Shown: piece by piece, positions 28,602 to 38,631 of the stretch
Layout: every line of letters begins with the position of its first letter
Position numbering within the stretch: the first letter of the stretch is position 1
From: Bog-532 sp963824545
Lineage (GTDB): Bacteria; Actinomycetota; Actinomycetes; Streptosporangiales; Streptosporangiaceae
NCBI GenBank assembly: GCA_963824545.1
Contig: CAWGPP010000002.1
Coordinates: 186,001 to 250,000 of the forward strand
DNA length: 64,000 bases
Reading direction: 5' to 3'
The notes under the pieces: model-generated
Told to the model about the DNA's origin: nothing
Databases searched by the model: none
The model's input: the letters and a program-made list of their open reading frames with translations, nothing else
Position numbers and translations under genes: made by a program

Positions 28602-28683
28602 TAGCTAAGTTTCAGGCATGTTTCAGCCATTTTCAAAGCCCGGCGCGCGTGCGCTGATGAATTGTCCGTGAACGCGAGCGGCG

Positions 28684-29067
28684 TCAGGACTCGGAGTCGT
28701 AGCGGAAACCGTCGCGGAAGCGGCGGAACAGGCCGCCTTCCCGCTGCAGGGGCGGCCCGGGCGGCGGCGCCGCGGCGCGCTCGTGCCCCTCGGGCGCTGT
28801 GTAATCGGCCCGGGCGATCGCGTCGGCGACCTCCGCGTCGCTGAACTCCCCGGACCCGGGGATCTCCGGGACGAAACCGACGAGGTCCCCGTCGAGCAGC
28901 ACTTCGGCCTCCAGCGACGCGGTGCCTTCGTTGCCCCAGATCGCCTCGCGGCCACCGCTGAGGACGACCCGCACCCCGTAGATGTCGATGCCGCCCTTTT
29001 CCAGGTGCGCGTCGATCCCGCGATCTCTGAGGGCGTCGGTGACTCGCCGGGCCCGGTTCTCATCCAT
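28684..29067 (-). CDS. Conserved hypothetical protein
   Basis: 127 aa, soluble, with no signal or membrane segment. It reads MDENRARRVTDALRDRGIDA, GGIDIYGVRVVLSGG, DGDLVGFVPEIPGSG. The C-terminus contains a Pro-rich turn and ends RRFRDGFRYDSES. I recognise no catalytic motif. It is divergent from the HemK-like gene 130 bp away. Confidence 0.7.
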   Translation of the reverse strand: MDENRARRVTDALRDRGIDAHLEKGGIDIYGVRVVLSGGREAIWGNEGTASLEAEVLLDGDLVGFVPEIPGSGEFSDAEVADAIARADYTAPEGHERAAAPPPGPPLQREGGLFRRFRDGFRYDSES

Positions 29068-29196
29068 GCGCTCAACCTACCTGGGTGAGCAGGCTGGGCG
29101 GCCGGCGTTCAGCCGAGGGCGTGCCGCCCGCGCACCGGCCGGGTCCCCCCGTGGCCGCTCGGGTAATCTGACTGCTCCCCACGCCGGAAGGCTCCG

Positions 29197-30027
29197 TTGA
29201 CCGCATCGCCTAGTTCCGCTGAGTTCAGTCCCGCCGATCTGGCGCCGATCGTCCGCGCGCTGCGCGCCGCGGGCTGTGTTTTCGCCGAGGAGGAGGCGCG
29301 GCTGCTCGCCTCGTCGGCGCAGACCCCGGCCGACCTCACCGCGCTGGTGACCCGGCGCGTCGCCGGGCTGCCGCTCGAGCAGGTGCTCGGCTGGGCCGAG
29401 TTCTGCGGCCAGCGGATCGCCGTCGACCCGGGTGTGTTCGTCCCGCGCCGGCGCACCGAGTATCTCGCCCGCGTCGCGATCATGCTCGGCTGGCAGGCGG
29501 CCCGGCCGGGGGAGCCGGTGGTCGTTCTCGACCTGTGCTGCGGCACGGGGGCGGTGGGCGCCGCGGTAGCCGCGGCCCTGGACCACGCGGAACTGCACGC
29601 CGCCGACGTCGATCCCGCCGCGGTGCGGTGCGCCCGGCGCAACGTGGCCGCCGCGGACGGCCAGGTGTACGAGGGCGACCTGTACGATCCGCTGCCCGGC
29701 ACGCTACGCGGGCGGATCGACGTGCTGACCGCCAACGTCCCCTACATCCCGGCCGGCGAGATCGCCCTGCTGCCGCCGGAAGCGCGGCTGCACGAGCCGC
29801 GGGTGGCCCTCGACGGCGGCGCGGACGGGCTGGACCTGCTGCGCCGGGTGGCCGCCGCGGCACCGCAATGGCTCGCGCCCGGCGGCAGCCTGCTCAGCGA
29901 GGTGAGCGAGCGCCAGGCCGCGGCCGCCCGGCGGGCCGTCGCCGCCAGCGGGCTGGGCACGCGCGTCACGTCGTCCAGGGACGTGGACGCGACCGTGATC
30001 GTCGGCACCCGGTACGGCGCCGTCTGA
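29197..30027 (+). CDS. Putative protein N5-glutamine methyltransferase (HemK/PrmC-like)
   Basis: 276 aa from TTG 29197, with GGAAGG upstream. An N-terminal helical domain ends at PLEQVLGWAEFCGQRIAVD, followed by a class I SAM fold (VVLDLCCGTGAVGAAVAAAL). The active-site motif is NVPYIP, where release-factor methyltransferases have NPPY. The protein is therefore a HemK paralogue of the type common in actinobacteria, and its substrate may differ from release factors. It is convergent with a secreted protein gene across a strong hairpin. Confidence 0.85.
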   Translation: MTASPSSAEFSPADLAPIVRALRAAGCVFAEEEARLLASSAQTPADLTALVTRRVAGLPLEQVLGWAEFCGQRIAVDPGVFVPRRRTEYLARVAIMLGWQAARPGEPVVVLDLCCGTGAVGAAVAAALDHAELHAADVDPAAVRCARRNVAAADGQVYEGDLYDPLPGTLRGRIDVLTANVPYIPAGEIALLPPEARLHEPRVALDGGADGLDLLRRVAAAAPQWLAPGGSLLSEVSERQAAAARRAVAASGLGTRVTSSRDVDATVIVGTRYGAV

Positions 30028-30041
30028 CCGGCCACGCCAAA

Positions 30042-30101
30042 GGCCCCCCGGCCCAGGAAAGGAGTTCGTTGGGAACCCATTCCGAAGCGGGCCGGGGGGC
30101 C
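30042..30101. terminator. Bidirectional hairpin between convergent genes
   Basis: Perfect 13-bp inverted repeat GGCCCCCCGGCCC (30042-30054) and GGGCCGGGGGGCC (30089-30101), with a 34-nt loop. It lies between the stop codons of the HemK-like gene and the secreted protein gene. Confidence 0.6.
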
Positions 30102-30116
30102 CTTGTCAGGGGACTA

Positions 30117-30845
30117 CTAGGTGGGCGGCGGCGGGGGCGGCCCGGCGCCGTCCGCGATGCCGTTCCACTGCTGGCTGTCGTAGACCGACCCCGAGTAAGG
30201 CTTGGGGCTGGCGAAGTTGCTCAGCGGCTCGACGATCAGCTGCGGGCGCGGCATGTCGGTCGGGTTGCCGGCCGGGTAGGTCAGCACGAGCGGGTTGGAG
30301 AAGCTGTCCGTCGCGCCGTTGATGTAGGCCTCGTAGCCCGGCGCGGTGGTGCCGTCGTTGGGGTTGGTGTCTCCGGCCCAGATCGTGCTGGCGGAGACGC
30401 CACACGGGTACAGCGCCACCTTCTCGCCGGTCCACCCGATCTCGAACGGCGTGGTGCCGACGCAGAAGTTGGTGGGGTGGCCCAGCGGCTGGTACTGGAT
30501 CTCGAAGGCTTCTTCGTCCCCGTAAGCCTGGTCGAACGCCGGGCTGATCAGGCCGCGGTTGTGCCGGTAGAAGGTGTCCACCGTGTTCAGGTCGGTGACC
30601 ACGAAGTCCTCGGCGAAGTCGCTGTTGGACCGCTGGAAGAGGATCACCGGCTGCCCGTAAGACGGCTGCCCGTGCCACACGTCCATCGGGAAGGCGTGGT
30701 TGAACTTCAGCGAGTAGATGTCCGAGCACCTCGGGCCGCATGAGGGCGTGGTGGCGCTGGCGGGAAGAGTTCCCACCATCCCCAGCCCGCCCGCGGTCAG
30801 CGCGAGGGTTGCGGCCGAAGCCGCGATCCTTGCCTTGAAGGCCAT
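30117..30845 (-). CDS. Secreted protein of unknown function
   Basis: 242 aa from ATG 30845 (AAGGAGAA upstream). A Sec signal peptide (MAFKARIAASAATLALTAGG, cleavage about at ASA-TT) leads to a mature protein with four Cys (SCGPRCSD, FCVGTTPF, YPCGVSAS) and a body rich in aromatic residues (LKFNHAFPMDVWHGQPSYGQ). It ends in a proline-rich tail. I do not recognise the family; it is presumably extracellular. A promoter-like -35/-10 pair is seen about 130 nt upstream. Confidence 0.75.
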   Translation of the reverse strand: MAFKARIAASAATLALTAGGLGMVGTLPASATTPSCGPRCSDIYSLKFNHAFPMDVWHGQPSYGQPVILFQRSNSDFAEDFVVTDLNTVDTFYRHNRGLISPAFDQAYGDEEAFEIQYQPLGHPTNFCVGTTPFEIGWTGEKVALYPCGVSASTIWAGDTNPNDGTTAPGYEAYINGATDSFSNPLVLTYPAGNPTDMPRPQLIVEPLSNFASPKPYSGSVYDSQQWNGIADGAGPPPPPPT

Positions 30846-31299
30846 TCGGGTTCTCCTTGTACGTAATCGAAAGCCGGCCGTCATTTCTTTAGGCGGCGGG
30901 CTTTATAGCCGCTGGCTGCGAATGGGCTTATTAAGCAGCCGCAATTCCTTAATGCCAGAGCGGCGGGCTTCCAGGCACTGATGCTAGATGTGCCCGAGCG
31001 CCAAAGTCAACCAGAAACGCAATGTCCGAATTACCCGTGTTAACATTAGAGCAGCGGAAAAGAGCAGAGTTAATTAATGGCGATCGGGATGCCTTTTCCG
31101 GGTACCGGTTAATTACAGGCAATGTCCCTTCGGCGGTCATTTGGCCGGGCTTACGTGGGTGCGCCGTTGACCGCGCCTGCCCGCCCATCCCCAGCCGGCC
31201 CCGGTCCGGCCCCGGGCCTGGCAGGCCGCGTCCGTACCGTTATGGTCGATCTCCACCGTTTCGCCGAAACTGCTGTGGCCTGTCTGGTTAGGTTGGCGC
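30846..31299. other. AT-richer intergenic region
   Basis: About 450 bp, visibly lower in GC than its surroundings (for example around 31020-31130). Short frames exist but none has a good start or coding pattern. It probably holds promoters for the secreted protein and the MFS gene. Confidence 0.5.
30981..31010 (-). promoter_or_regulatory. Candidate promoter of the secreted protein gene
   Basis: On the minus strand TTGACT (31010-31005) and TAGCAT (30986-30981) are separated by 18 nt. This is close to a housekeeping sigma-factor promoter. The 5' leader would be about 130 nt. Confidence 0.4.
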
Positions 31300-32556
31300 A
31301 TGCGCACCCGGGGGGGAGCAGGAAATTCCTATGCGGCCGCGAGCTGGCGGCGTGTGGCATTCGCGATGTTCGCGGTCGGCTGGGGCGCCAACCAGTTCTC
31401 CCCGCTGCTGGTCGGCTACCGGCACGAGCTGCGGCTCAGCGCGGGGGTGGAGGCCGCGCTCTTCGGTCTCTACGCCGCGACGCTGATTCCGGGGCTGCTT
31501 ATCGGCGGGCCGGTGTCGGACCGCATCGGCCGCCGCCCCGCGGTGATCCCGTTCGTCGTGGCCTCCCCGCTGGCGACGACGTTGCTCATGACCGGCCGGC
31601 ACTCGCTGGCGCTGCTCGCGGCCGGGCGTGCGCTGTCGGGTCTGTGCTCGGGGGTGGTGTTCGGCTCGGCCACCGCGTGGGTGCAGGAGATGTCGCCCAA
31701 TCCCGCGGTCAGCGCCCGGCGCGCCGCGGTCGCGCTGTCGGCCGGGTTCGGATCCGGCCCCGCGGTGGCGTCCGCGCTGGCCGAGTGGGCGCCCGACCCG
31801 CTCGTCCTGCCGTATCTGCCGCACGTGCTGATCGGGCTGACCGCCATCGTCGTCATCTGGCGCGCCCCGGAGACCGTCCATGGCCCCCGCGCCCGCGCCA
31901 GCCGGCGGTGGCCGCCCCGTGCGGTCCGCTCCGGCCGGTTCTGGCGGGCGGTGGCCCCCGCCGCACCCTGGGTTTTCGGCACGCTGGCGCTCGCCTTCGT
32001 CGTGCTGCCGCAAGAGGCCACCCGCCCCGGCAGCCTGTCGGTGGGCTTCGCCGGGCTGGTCACGTCGCTGACCGTGGCCAGCGGCATCGCCGTTCAGCCG
32101 TTTGCCCGCTGGATCGAGACCCACCTCAGCCTGGCCGGTTACGCCGCCGGTCTCTGCTTCGCGGTCGTCGCGGCGACGGCGGCCAGCGTCACGGCCACCT
32201 CCGCCAGCCGGGCCGGCGCGATCGGCTGTGCCGTGGCGTTCGGGCTGGCCTACGGGCTCTGCCTGGTCTCCGGGCTGCGCGAGTGCGAGCGGCTCGCCGA
32301 CGCGGACGAGCATGGCGCCGTCGTCGCCTGCTACTACGCGCTCAGCTACGTCGGATTCGGTGCCCCCTACCTGGTCGCCGCGCTGAACGGCCCGCTGGGC
32401 CGGGTCGGCACCCTGGGCGTGCTGGCCATTGTGGCCGCGCTCACCGCCGTGTGGACCACCACCTGCGCCGACTTTCCCGACGTTCCCGCCTTTCCCAGCG
32501 TGCCCGCCGGGACCGACGTGGCCACGGTGAAGGCGGAGGTCAAGGTGGGGGGTTAG
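31300..32556 (+). CDS. Major facilitator superfamily transporter
   Basis: 418 aa with about 12 hydrophobic segments. The MFS motif A between TM2 and TM3 reads GGPVSDRIGRRPAVIPFVVA. Loops are short and a hydrophilic middle loop (GPRARASRRWPPRAVRSGR) separates the two halves. The C-terminus is slightly acidic. A proton-coupled efflux or uptake role is expected; the substrate is unknown. It is convergent with ftsH across a strong terminator-like hairpin. Confidence 0.85.
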   Translation: MRTRGGAGNSYAAASWRRVAFAMFAVGWGANQFSPLLVGYRHELRLSAGVEAALFGLYAATLIPGLLIGGPVSDRIGRRPAVIPFVVASPLATTLLMTGRHSLALLAAGRALSGLCSGVVFGSATAWVQEMSPNPAVSARRAAVALSAGFGSGPAVASALAEWAPDPLVLPYLPHVLIGLTAIVVIWRAPETVHGPRARASRRWPPRAVRSGRFWRAVAPAAPWVFGTLALAFVVLPQEATRPGSLSVGFAGLVTSLTVASGIAVQPFARWIETHLSLAGYAAGLCFAVVAATAASVTATSASRAGAIGCAVAFGLAYGLCLVSGLRECERLADADEHGAVVACYYALSYVGFGAPYLVAALNGPLGRVGTLGVLAIVAALTAVWTTTCADFPDVPAFPSVPAGTDVATVKAEVKVGG

Positions 32557-32598
32557 CGGCGTCCGCCGGACGCGCGGCGGCGTTCCCGTACGGCCACG

Positions 32599-32633
32599 GG
32601 CGGCCGTCCCGCAGATCATGCGGGACGGCCGCC
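32599..32633. terminator. Bidirectional terminator between MFS gene and ftsH
   Basis: Perfect 15-bp inverted repeat GGCGGCCGTCCCGCA (32599-32613) and TGCGGGACGGCCGCC (32619-32633), with a 5-nt loop gatca. Confidence 0.75.
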
Positions 32634-32805
32634 TGGTCGTGTCCGGCGACCAGATCAGGGATAACTGGTGACGTCGACGGGGGTGGTGTTGGACGGGGTA
32701 GCCCCGCCGGCGTGTGGGAATTCCGTTGCCCGCGCCGTGAGCCGAACCGCGGCCAGGTGCGGGCCGGGGCTCCGGCTCGCCGGGGGCCCGGCCCTGGGGC
32801 GCCGG

Positions 32806-34785
32806 TCAGCCTGCGGTGGTGTCCCCGGATGCGGACGCGGGGTGCTGCCCGGACGTACGGTGGGCGGGAACCCGGCGCGGGGCGACGGTGGGGGCGTCCT
32901 CGATGCGCTCGGGTGGGGCCAGGCCCAGCAGCTGGTAAACCTGCTCACCGCCGACGGTCTCCTGGTCAATGAGCAGGTCGGCGAGCTGGTCCAGCTCGGT
33001 CTCATGCGCGCGCAGCAGGCTGATGGCCTGCTGTTCGGCCTCCCGCAGCAGCCGGGACACCTCCCGGTCGATCACCGCTTGGGTGGACTCGGCGTACGGC
33101 CGGCTGGACAGCCCGGGACCGCCGCTGTCCAGGTACATCGCGCCGCCCTGCGGGTAACCGACCGGGCCGACCGCCGGGGACAGGCCAAATTCGCGGACCA
33201 TCCGGGTGGCCAGGTCGGTGGCCGACGCCAGGTCGTTGGCGGCGCCGGTGGATCCCTGGTTGAACTTGACCAACTCGGCGGCGCGGCCGCCCAGGCGTAC
33301 CGCGAGCGACTGGTTGAGGTAGTCCTCGCTGTACAGGTGGCGCTCGACCAGCGGAAGCTGCTGGGTTACCCCGAGCGCCTGGCCCGCGGGCAGGATCGTC
33401 ACCTTGGCCACCGGGTCGGCGCGAGGGGACAGCGCGGCGACCATGGCGTGGCCCGCCTCGTGCACCGCCACCGAACGCTTCTCCGAAGGCAGCAGCACGT
33501 TCGAATCGTCACGCCGGCCGAGCAGGATCCGGTCACGGGCGGCGTCGAAGTCCGCGGCCGTGATCACGTCGCGGCCGGCCCGGACCGCGACGATCGCCGC
33601 CTCGTTGGCCAGGTTGGCCAGGTCGGCACCGGAGAACCCCGGGGTCCCGCGGGCCACCGCGTTGAGGTCGACGTCCGGGGCGAGCTGCTTGCCGCGGCAG
33701 TGCACGGCGAGGATCGCGGCCCGCTCGGTCAGGTTCGGCAGCGGGATCGTGACCTGCCGGTCGAACCGGCCGGGACGCAGCAGCGCCGGGTCCAGCACCT
33801 CGGGACGGTTGGTCGCGGCGAGCACGACGATGCCCACGGCAGGGTCGAAGCCGTCCATCTCGGACAGCAGCTGGTTCAGGGTCTGCTCGCGCTCGTCGTT
33901 GGAGGCGTAGACCTGGCCGCCCGAGCGGCGCTGCCCGATCGCGTCGATCTCGTCGATGAAGATGATGGCCGGGGCGCGCTTGCGCGCCTCGCTGAACAGG
34001 TCGCGGACGCGGGCGGCGCCGACGCCGACGAACAGCTCGACGAAGCTGGAGCCGGCCACGGAGAAGAACGGCACCTCCGCCTCGCCCGCCACGGCCCGGG
34101 CGAGCAGGGTCTTGCCCGTTCCGGGCGGCCCGACCATGAGCACGCCGCGGGGCGGTGTCGCGCCGGCCCGGCGGTACCGTTCTGGCTCCTTGAGAAAGTC
34201 CACGACCTCGGAAATTTCCCGCTTCGCGCCGTCGTACCCGGCGACGTCGGCGAACCGGGTGGAGGGCCGCTCGGCGTCGAACACCTTGGCCCGGGACCGG
34301 CCCACGCCCATGACGCCCTGCAGCTGGCCGGCCGCGTTGCGGGACAGCCGGATCCACAGCCAGCCGAAGAGCAGCAGCGGCAGGAGGATGATCGCCCAGG
34401 TCAGGACCTCCGAGCCGAGCGAGGTGCCGGTGGGCGCCGCGGTCACCTGGACCTTCGCCGCCTGGAGCTGGCTCAGCAGCGACGAGCCCGCCTGGGCCGG
34501 GATGACCGTGGTGTAGGCCTTCCCGTCCGTCAGCTTCCCGGTGCTCGTCTGCCCGCTCTGCGCCAGGGAGATCGTCTTTACCTGGTGCGCGTCCAGCTTC
34601 GAGATGAGCTGGGAGTAGGTCAGCGTGACCGGCGGGTTCGTGTGCACTTCGGGCAGCGCGATCCACAGCCCGAGTGTGATGACGATGGCGATGGGCCACA
34701 GCCAGTGCCGCCAGGCCGGAGGCGGCGGCGGAGCCAACGGTGTCGGCTTATCGCCCGGCGGCGGGGGCGTAACCTGCTTGCTCAT
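32806..34785 (-). CDS. ftsH: ATP-dependent zinc metalloprotease FtsH
   Basis: 659 aa. N-terminal TM (WLWPIAIVITLGLWIAL), a periplasmic-type loop and a second TM (TWAIILLPLLLFGWLWI). The AAA domain has Walker A GPPGTGKTLLARA, Walker B IIFIDEIDAIG and the second-region LLRPGRFDRQV. The zinc protease site is HEAGHAMVAAL, with a downstream NDLASATDLATRMV acidic ligand region. The C-terminus has a basic, Pro-rich tail. It degrades membrane and short-lived cytosolic proteins at the inner face of the membrane. The divergence of the N-terminus from the standard long FtsH suggests a second, actinobacterial paralogue. Confidence 0.95.
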   Translation of the reverse strand: MSKQVTPPPPGDKPTPLAPPPPPAWRHWLWPIAIVITLGLWIALPEVHTNPPVTLTYSQLISKLDAHQVKTISLAQSGQTSTGKLTDGKAYTTVIPAQAGSSLLSQLQAAKVQVTAAPTGTSLGSEVLTWAIILLPLLLFGWLWIRLSRNAAGQLQGVMGVGRSRAKVFDAERPSTRFADVAGYDGAKREISEVVDFLKEPERYRRAGATPPRGVLMVGPPGTGKTLLARAVAGEAEVPFFSVAGSSFVELFVGVGAARVRDLFSEARKRAPAIIFIDEIDAIGQRRSGGQVYASNDEREQTLNQLLSEMDGFDPAVGIVVLAATNRPEVLDPALLRPGRFDRQVTIPLPNLTERAAILAVHCRGKQLAPDVDLNAVARGTPGFSGADLANLANEAAIVAVRAGRDVITAADFDAARDRILLGRRDDSNVLLPSEKRSVAVHEAGHAMVAALSPRADPVAKVTILPAGQALGVTQQLPLVERHLYSEDYLNQSLAVRLGGRAAELVKFNQGSTGAANDLASATDLATRMVREFGLSPAVGPVGYPQGGAMYLDSGGPGLSSRPYAESTQAVIDREVSRLLREAEQQAISLLRAHETELDQLADLLIDQETVGGEQVYQLLGLAPPERIEDAPTVAPRRVPAHRTSGQHPASASGDTTAG

Positions 34786-34915
34786 GGCTTGTCCACTGTC
34801 ATGTTGTTAGTCTGCCCTACGCTGATTTGATCTTTGCGCGGCCGGGGCTTCAGGTTCGCTGAACGCGCAATGCCCTGGCCGCGCCCCGTGACGGCCGGTT
34901 CAGCGGGCATCACGC

Positions 34916-35683
34916 TCAGTCCGGCTGGCACGAGGGACACCAGTAGGTCACCCGGTCGCCGAGTTCCGCGCACCGGATCCGGGTCCCGCAGCGCCGGCAG
35001 GGCCGGTCCCGCCGCCCGTACACCCAGGTCTCGTGGCCCCGGCGCTGATCGCCGGTGGTGACCCGGTGAACCCGGTCCTTGTTGGCCTGCAGCATCCGGT
35101 AGCTCAGGCGGACCAGCGCGTCGACATCGTTGATCGTGCCCACTGGCCGCCACGGCCGGATGCCACGCAGGAAAAGGACCTCGGACTTGTACACGTTCCC
35201 GATCCCGGCCAGGTTCCGCTGGTCGAGCAGCGCCTCCCCGGCGGAACGCTCGGGGTCGGCCCGCAGCCGCCGGACCGCCTCGGCCTGATCCCAGTCGGGG
35301 CCAAGCAGGTCCGGTCCGAGATGCCCGGTCACGCGTTCCTCATCGGCGGTCGGCAGCACCTCGACGATCCCGAGCTGGTAGCCGACCGCCCGCCACTCCT
35401 CGTTGGCCAGAATGAGGCGGATGCGGTAGTTCTCCCGCAACCGGTCGGACGCGGGCGCGATCCGCCACCGGCCTTCCATCTTGAGGTGCGTGTGCACGGT
35501 CAGGCCGTGATCCGTCCGGATCAGCAGATGCTTGCCGCGCGGTACGGATTCGGTGACGACGTGGCCCGCCAGGTCGGTCACGGCGAAGCGGGGCACCCGG
35601 AAGTCACTGCCGGTCAGCGGGCGCCCGGCGAGAACGCCGCGCAACTGGGCCGCCGCGCGGAAGACGGTGTCCCCTTCAGGCAT
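34916..35683 (-). CDS. nei: Fpg/Nei family DNA glycosylase (endonuclease VIII-like)
   Basis: 255 aa. It begins MPEGDTVFRAAAQLRG, with the catalytic Pro2 and Glu3. A helix-two-turn-helix region (LLDQRNLAGIGNVYKSEVLF) precedes a C-terminal zinc finger (CRRCGTRIRCAEL, then CPSCQ). The enzyme excises oxidised pyrimidines and cuts the abasic site. It is soluble and likely expressed alone. It is convergent with nothing; the anchored repeat-rich gene lies upstream in genomic order but ends separately. Confidence 0.92.
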   Translation of the reverse strand: MPEGDTVFRAAAQLRGVLAGRPLTGSDFRVPRFAVTDLAGHVVTESVPRGKHLLIRTDHGLTVHTHLKMEGRWRIAPASDRLRENYRIRLILANEEWRAVGYQLGIVEVLPTADEERVTGHLGPDLLGPDWDQAEAVRRLRADPERSAGEALLDQRNLAGIGNVYKSEVLFLRGIRPWRPVGTINDVDALVRLSYRMLQANKDRVHRVTTGDQRRGHETWVYGRRDRPCRRCGTRIRCAELGDRVTYWCPSCQPD

Positions 35684-35754
35684 AGCCCCAGCATGCCGTA
35701 GGCGGCGCTGCCGGGTGACAGCGCCGCCTGGTTACCGCACGCCGGCCGGGCCGC

Positions 35755-38338
35755 TCAGTAACGGTTGCCGTCCGGCCTGCGGTAGGGGTCCTCGTAGGGG
35801 TCATCCGGTCGGCGGCCGTTACCGGACCGCCGGCCCCGTGGCTGCTCACCCGGGCCGGTGGCGTCCTCCGGGTACGGCGAACCGCTATAGGAACCCGGAT
35901 ACGGGGACGTTCCGCCGCCCGGATAGGAGCCACCCGGATAGGGCGAGCGTCCGGTGCTGCCGGAACGGCCGGTGGTGCCGTTGGCCCCAGGACGGGCGGT
36001 GTTCCCGCTGCTCCCCGGATACGGCGAGTTACCGCTACTCCCGGCGTAGCGCGAGTTCCCGCTGCTCCCGGGGTAGGGGGAGTTCCCGCTACTCCCGGAA
36101 TAGGGGGAGCTTCCTGGCGCATCCGGGGAGTAACGCGAGGTCCCGCTGGTGCCGGGATAGGCCGAGGTGCCGCTGCCGCCCGGGTAGGACGGGGTCCCGT
36201 TGCCGCCGGGGTAGGCGGAGGTGCCGTTACTTCCCGGCGAGGAGGGGGCGCCGTTGCTGCCGGGGTAGGCCGAGGTGCGGTTGCGCCCCGGCGAGGAGGG
36301 GGCGCCGCTGCTCCCGGGGTACGGCGAGCCACTGTTGCTCCCGGGGTACGGCGAGCCACTGTCGCTCCCGGAGTAGGAGGAGCCGCCCGGGCTCTCCGGG
36401 CTACCGGGCCCTCCCGGGTAAGGCCCGCTGGAGGATGGACCAGGGAGGGCGGGACGCGCGCGGCGCTGGCCGTTGGACCCCGGCGGCCGGCCGGTTCCGG
36501 GCGGGGACGCATGCCGTGAGCCCCCCCGGCCGGGCGGCGCGTAGCCGCCGGCGCCGCTGGCGCCCTCGGTATACGGGCTGGACGGGTTCGCCGGCGGCCG
36601 GGTCCCGTTGCGGTAGGCGCCATCACCGTAGGGATCCGGCCGGCCAGACGGGCCGAAGCCGCCGGGTGGCCCCGAGGGGCCGCCGGCGCCGGACGGACGG
36701 CTGGCGCCGCCTGGAAGGCCGCTTCCCGGCGGGAGGCTCCGGCTTCCGCGCCCAGGAGCCTGTGCCTCAGATGGTCCGGCCGGTCCCGCCGCGCTGTACC
36801 CGCGCGCGCCGGGCGGCATCGCCTGGGTGTCGGGCGCGGCCGAGTCGGGGCGGCCGTGTGAGGGCCGGTGCTGCGCCTCGCGGGCGCTCCGGTAGGACCG
36901 GCTGTCATTGGCCTCACGCGCGTGGCGGGAGAACGACGCGCTGGTCAGCGGGTCCTCCTCCGCGCTGCGCGGGGCACGCTCCGGCTCTCCCCGGCGCCGC
37001 CGCCCGGACGTCCCGCCGGGCTGCTGCAGCGGACGTGGCTCGGTGCTGTCCTGCTCGCCTTCGTCGCGTCCCCGGGCCCGGCGGCCGCGGCCGCGGGTGG
37101 GGGCGTCCGCCTCGACCGGCGCGGGAAAGGCGGCCGGCCCGCCCGCCCCGGCCGCCAGGCCTGGCCGCTGGGGGCCACGACTCGTCGTCGCTGGCGTTCT
37201 GCGCCGCGCGTGCCGTCGTGGCCAGCGGCTTGTCGGACGACAGGTCGCTCCAGTACTGGTCGTCGGGCACGCCGTCGACCTCGTCGGCGCTGGGCCAGGG
37301 GTCGTTGTCGTAGTCCGCCCGGGACCGGCTGAGCCGCAGCTGAGGCTTCTGGATCTTCGCGATCCGCCGCCGGCCGCCGTGCGTGTGCCGCTCACCGGTG
37401 TCCTGGGCGTCCGGGTCCGCCAAGCCAGGCTCGGGGCCGGACGGGGAGTACGGGCTGTCGGTGAACGCGGTGGGTGCGTCGTCGTAACCCGCCGCTCTCC
37501 CGAGAGCCGCCGCGCCACCCGGCGCCGGCGGATCCCCCGGGACCATGGGGCGGCCCGGGCTCGCCGGGCCTGGAACGGGACCGGACGCCCGGCGGCGGCC
37601 GCCCGCCCGGCCGGGTGCGCGGGACGCTCCGGGGGAGTACCCCTCCGCCGGGGCGTAACCGTCCTGTTCGGGATACGCGCCGCTGGCGCCGGAACCCTCG
37701 TAGCCCGCCTCGCGGGCCGGGCCCCGGCCGCGCGCCGGACCGGCGTCCCGGCCGCGGTAGCCGCCGGACGGCTCGGCTTTGTACCCGCTGCTGAGCGGGC
37801 CGGTGCCCGTCTCGAAGCCGCCCGTGTCGTACCCGGCGGTACCGAACGGCCCGGTACCTGGCTCCGCGTCGAGCGGCCCGGACACGCGTGTATCGGCCGC
37901 CGCGTCGTATCCGTCGTATCCCGCGCCGCTCTGGCCGTAGCCGGCCTGCAGCGCCGGATCGGTGTCGTCGAACCGGCCCGGAGACCGTCCGCCCGCCTGC
38001 CGGCCCGCGCCCCCCGCCACCAGGCTGCTCCGGTCCGCGCCGCCTGCGCTCCGGGAGGACCGGCGGGCCGCGACGTAGTCGGGTACGTCGTAGTCGTCGT
38101 CGTCATCGGCCATGCGGCCCCGCGAGGACCCGGCCGCCCTGCCTCGGTCGGCCATGGACCGTACGCGCCCGGCCAGCGACGGGGATCTGCCCATCCTGCT
38201 CCCGCCCCTGGCCTGCGGTCCGCCGGCCCCGGGATCACCAGGCGCGGGCTCATCGCCCCGTCCCGATTTCAGGCTGAGGTAGAGGGCCGCGAGAATCGTG
38301 GCGATCACCACGACCCCGAGGACCACGAGCAGAGTCAT
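35755..38338 (-). CDS. Membrane-anchored repeat-rich protein, frameshifted in the middle
   Basis: ATG 38338 (MTLLVVLGVVVIATILAALY) gives one N-terminal TM segment and then a very long disordered, Gly/Ser/Pro/Tyr-rich tail. From 37170-37174 (a run of five G) the frame moves by one base. The sensible sequence continues in the next frame as QRPGLAAGAGGPAAFPAPVE, DSTEPRPLQQPGGTSGRRRR and SPYPGSNSGSPYPGSSG repeats to TGA at 35755. The combined length is about 860 aa. I do not recognise a domain beyond the anchor. It could be a cell-envelope or division scaffold (inference from its composition only). Confidence 0.55.
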
Positions 38339-38631
38339 TACACCACCCAACAAACAATGGCCACGTGGGTGGCACTAGCGAGGTTCACGCGGCCATCGAC
38401 GCGGACCTGCCCCTGTCATCGCTAGCGCCCTGAACCCGTCTACGGCTGGTCGCCCCCGCGTCCGATTCTTTCTGACCGGTCTGGCCGGTGTCTGAGGATT
38501 GCCAAAGTTTCGGCAGCTTCGGCACCGGTATCCGCCCCGCGCGGGCGGCGTTTCCCGTGGTCGCCGAGGGACGGCGCCGACGGCCGCGGTCCCGGACCGG
38601 GGAGCCCGGTAGCCTCGGCAGCGGGAATCGG

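Noticed and set aside
31022..31291. Plus-strand frame of 89 aa (MSELPVLTLEQRKRAELING) in the AT-richer gap
   Set aside because: No ribosome-binding site, no recognisable domain and a loss of coding character after about residue 40. It may be a chance frame.
32668..34830. A plus-strand frame of 720 aa opposite ftsH
   Set aside because: Antisense shadow of a gene with complete AAA and zinc-protease motifs.
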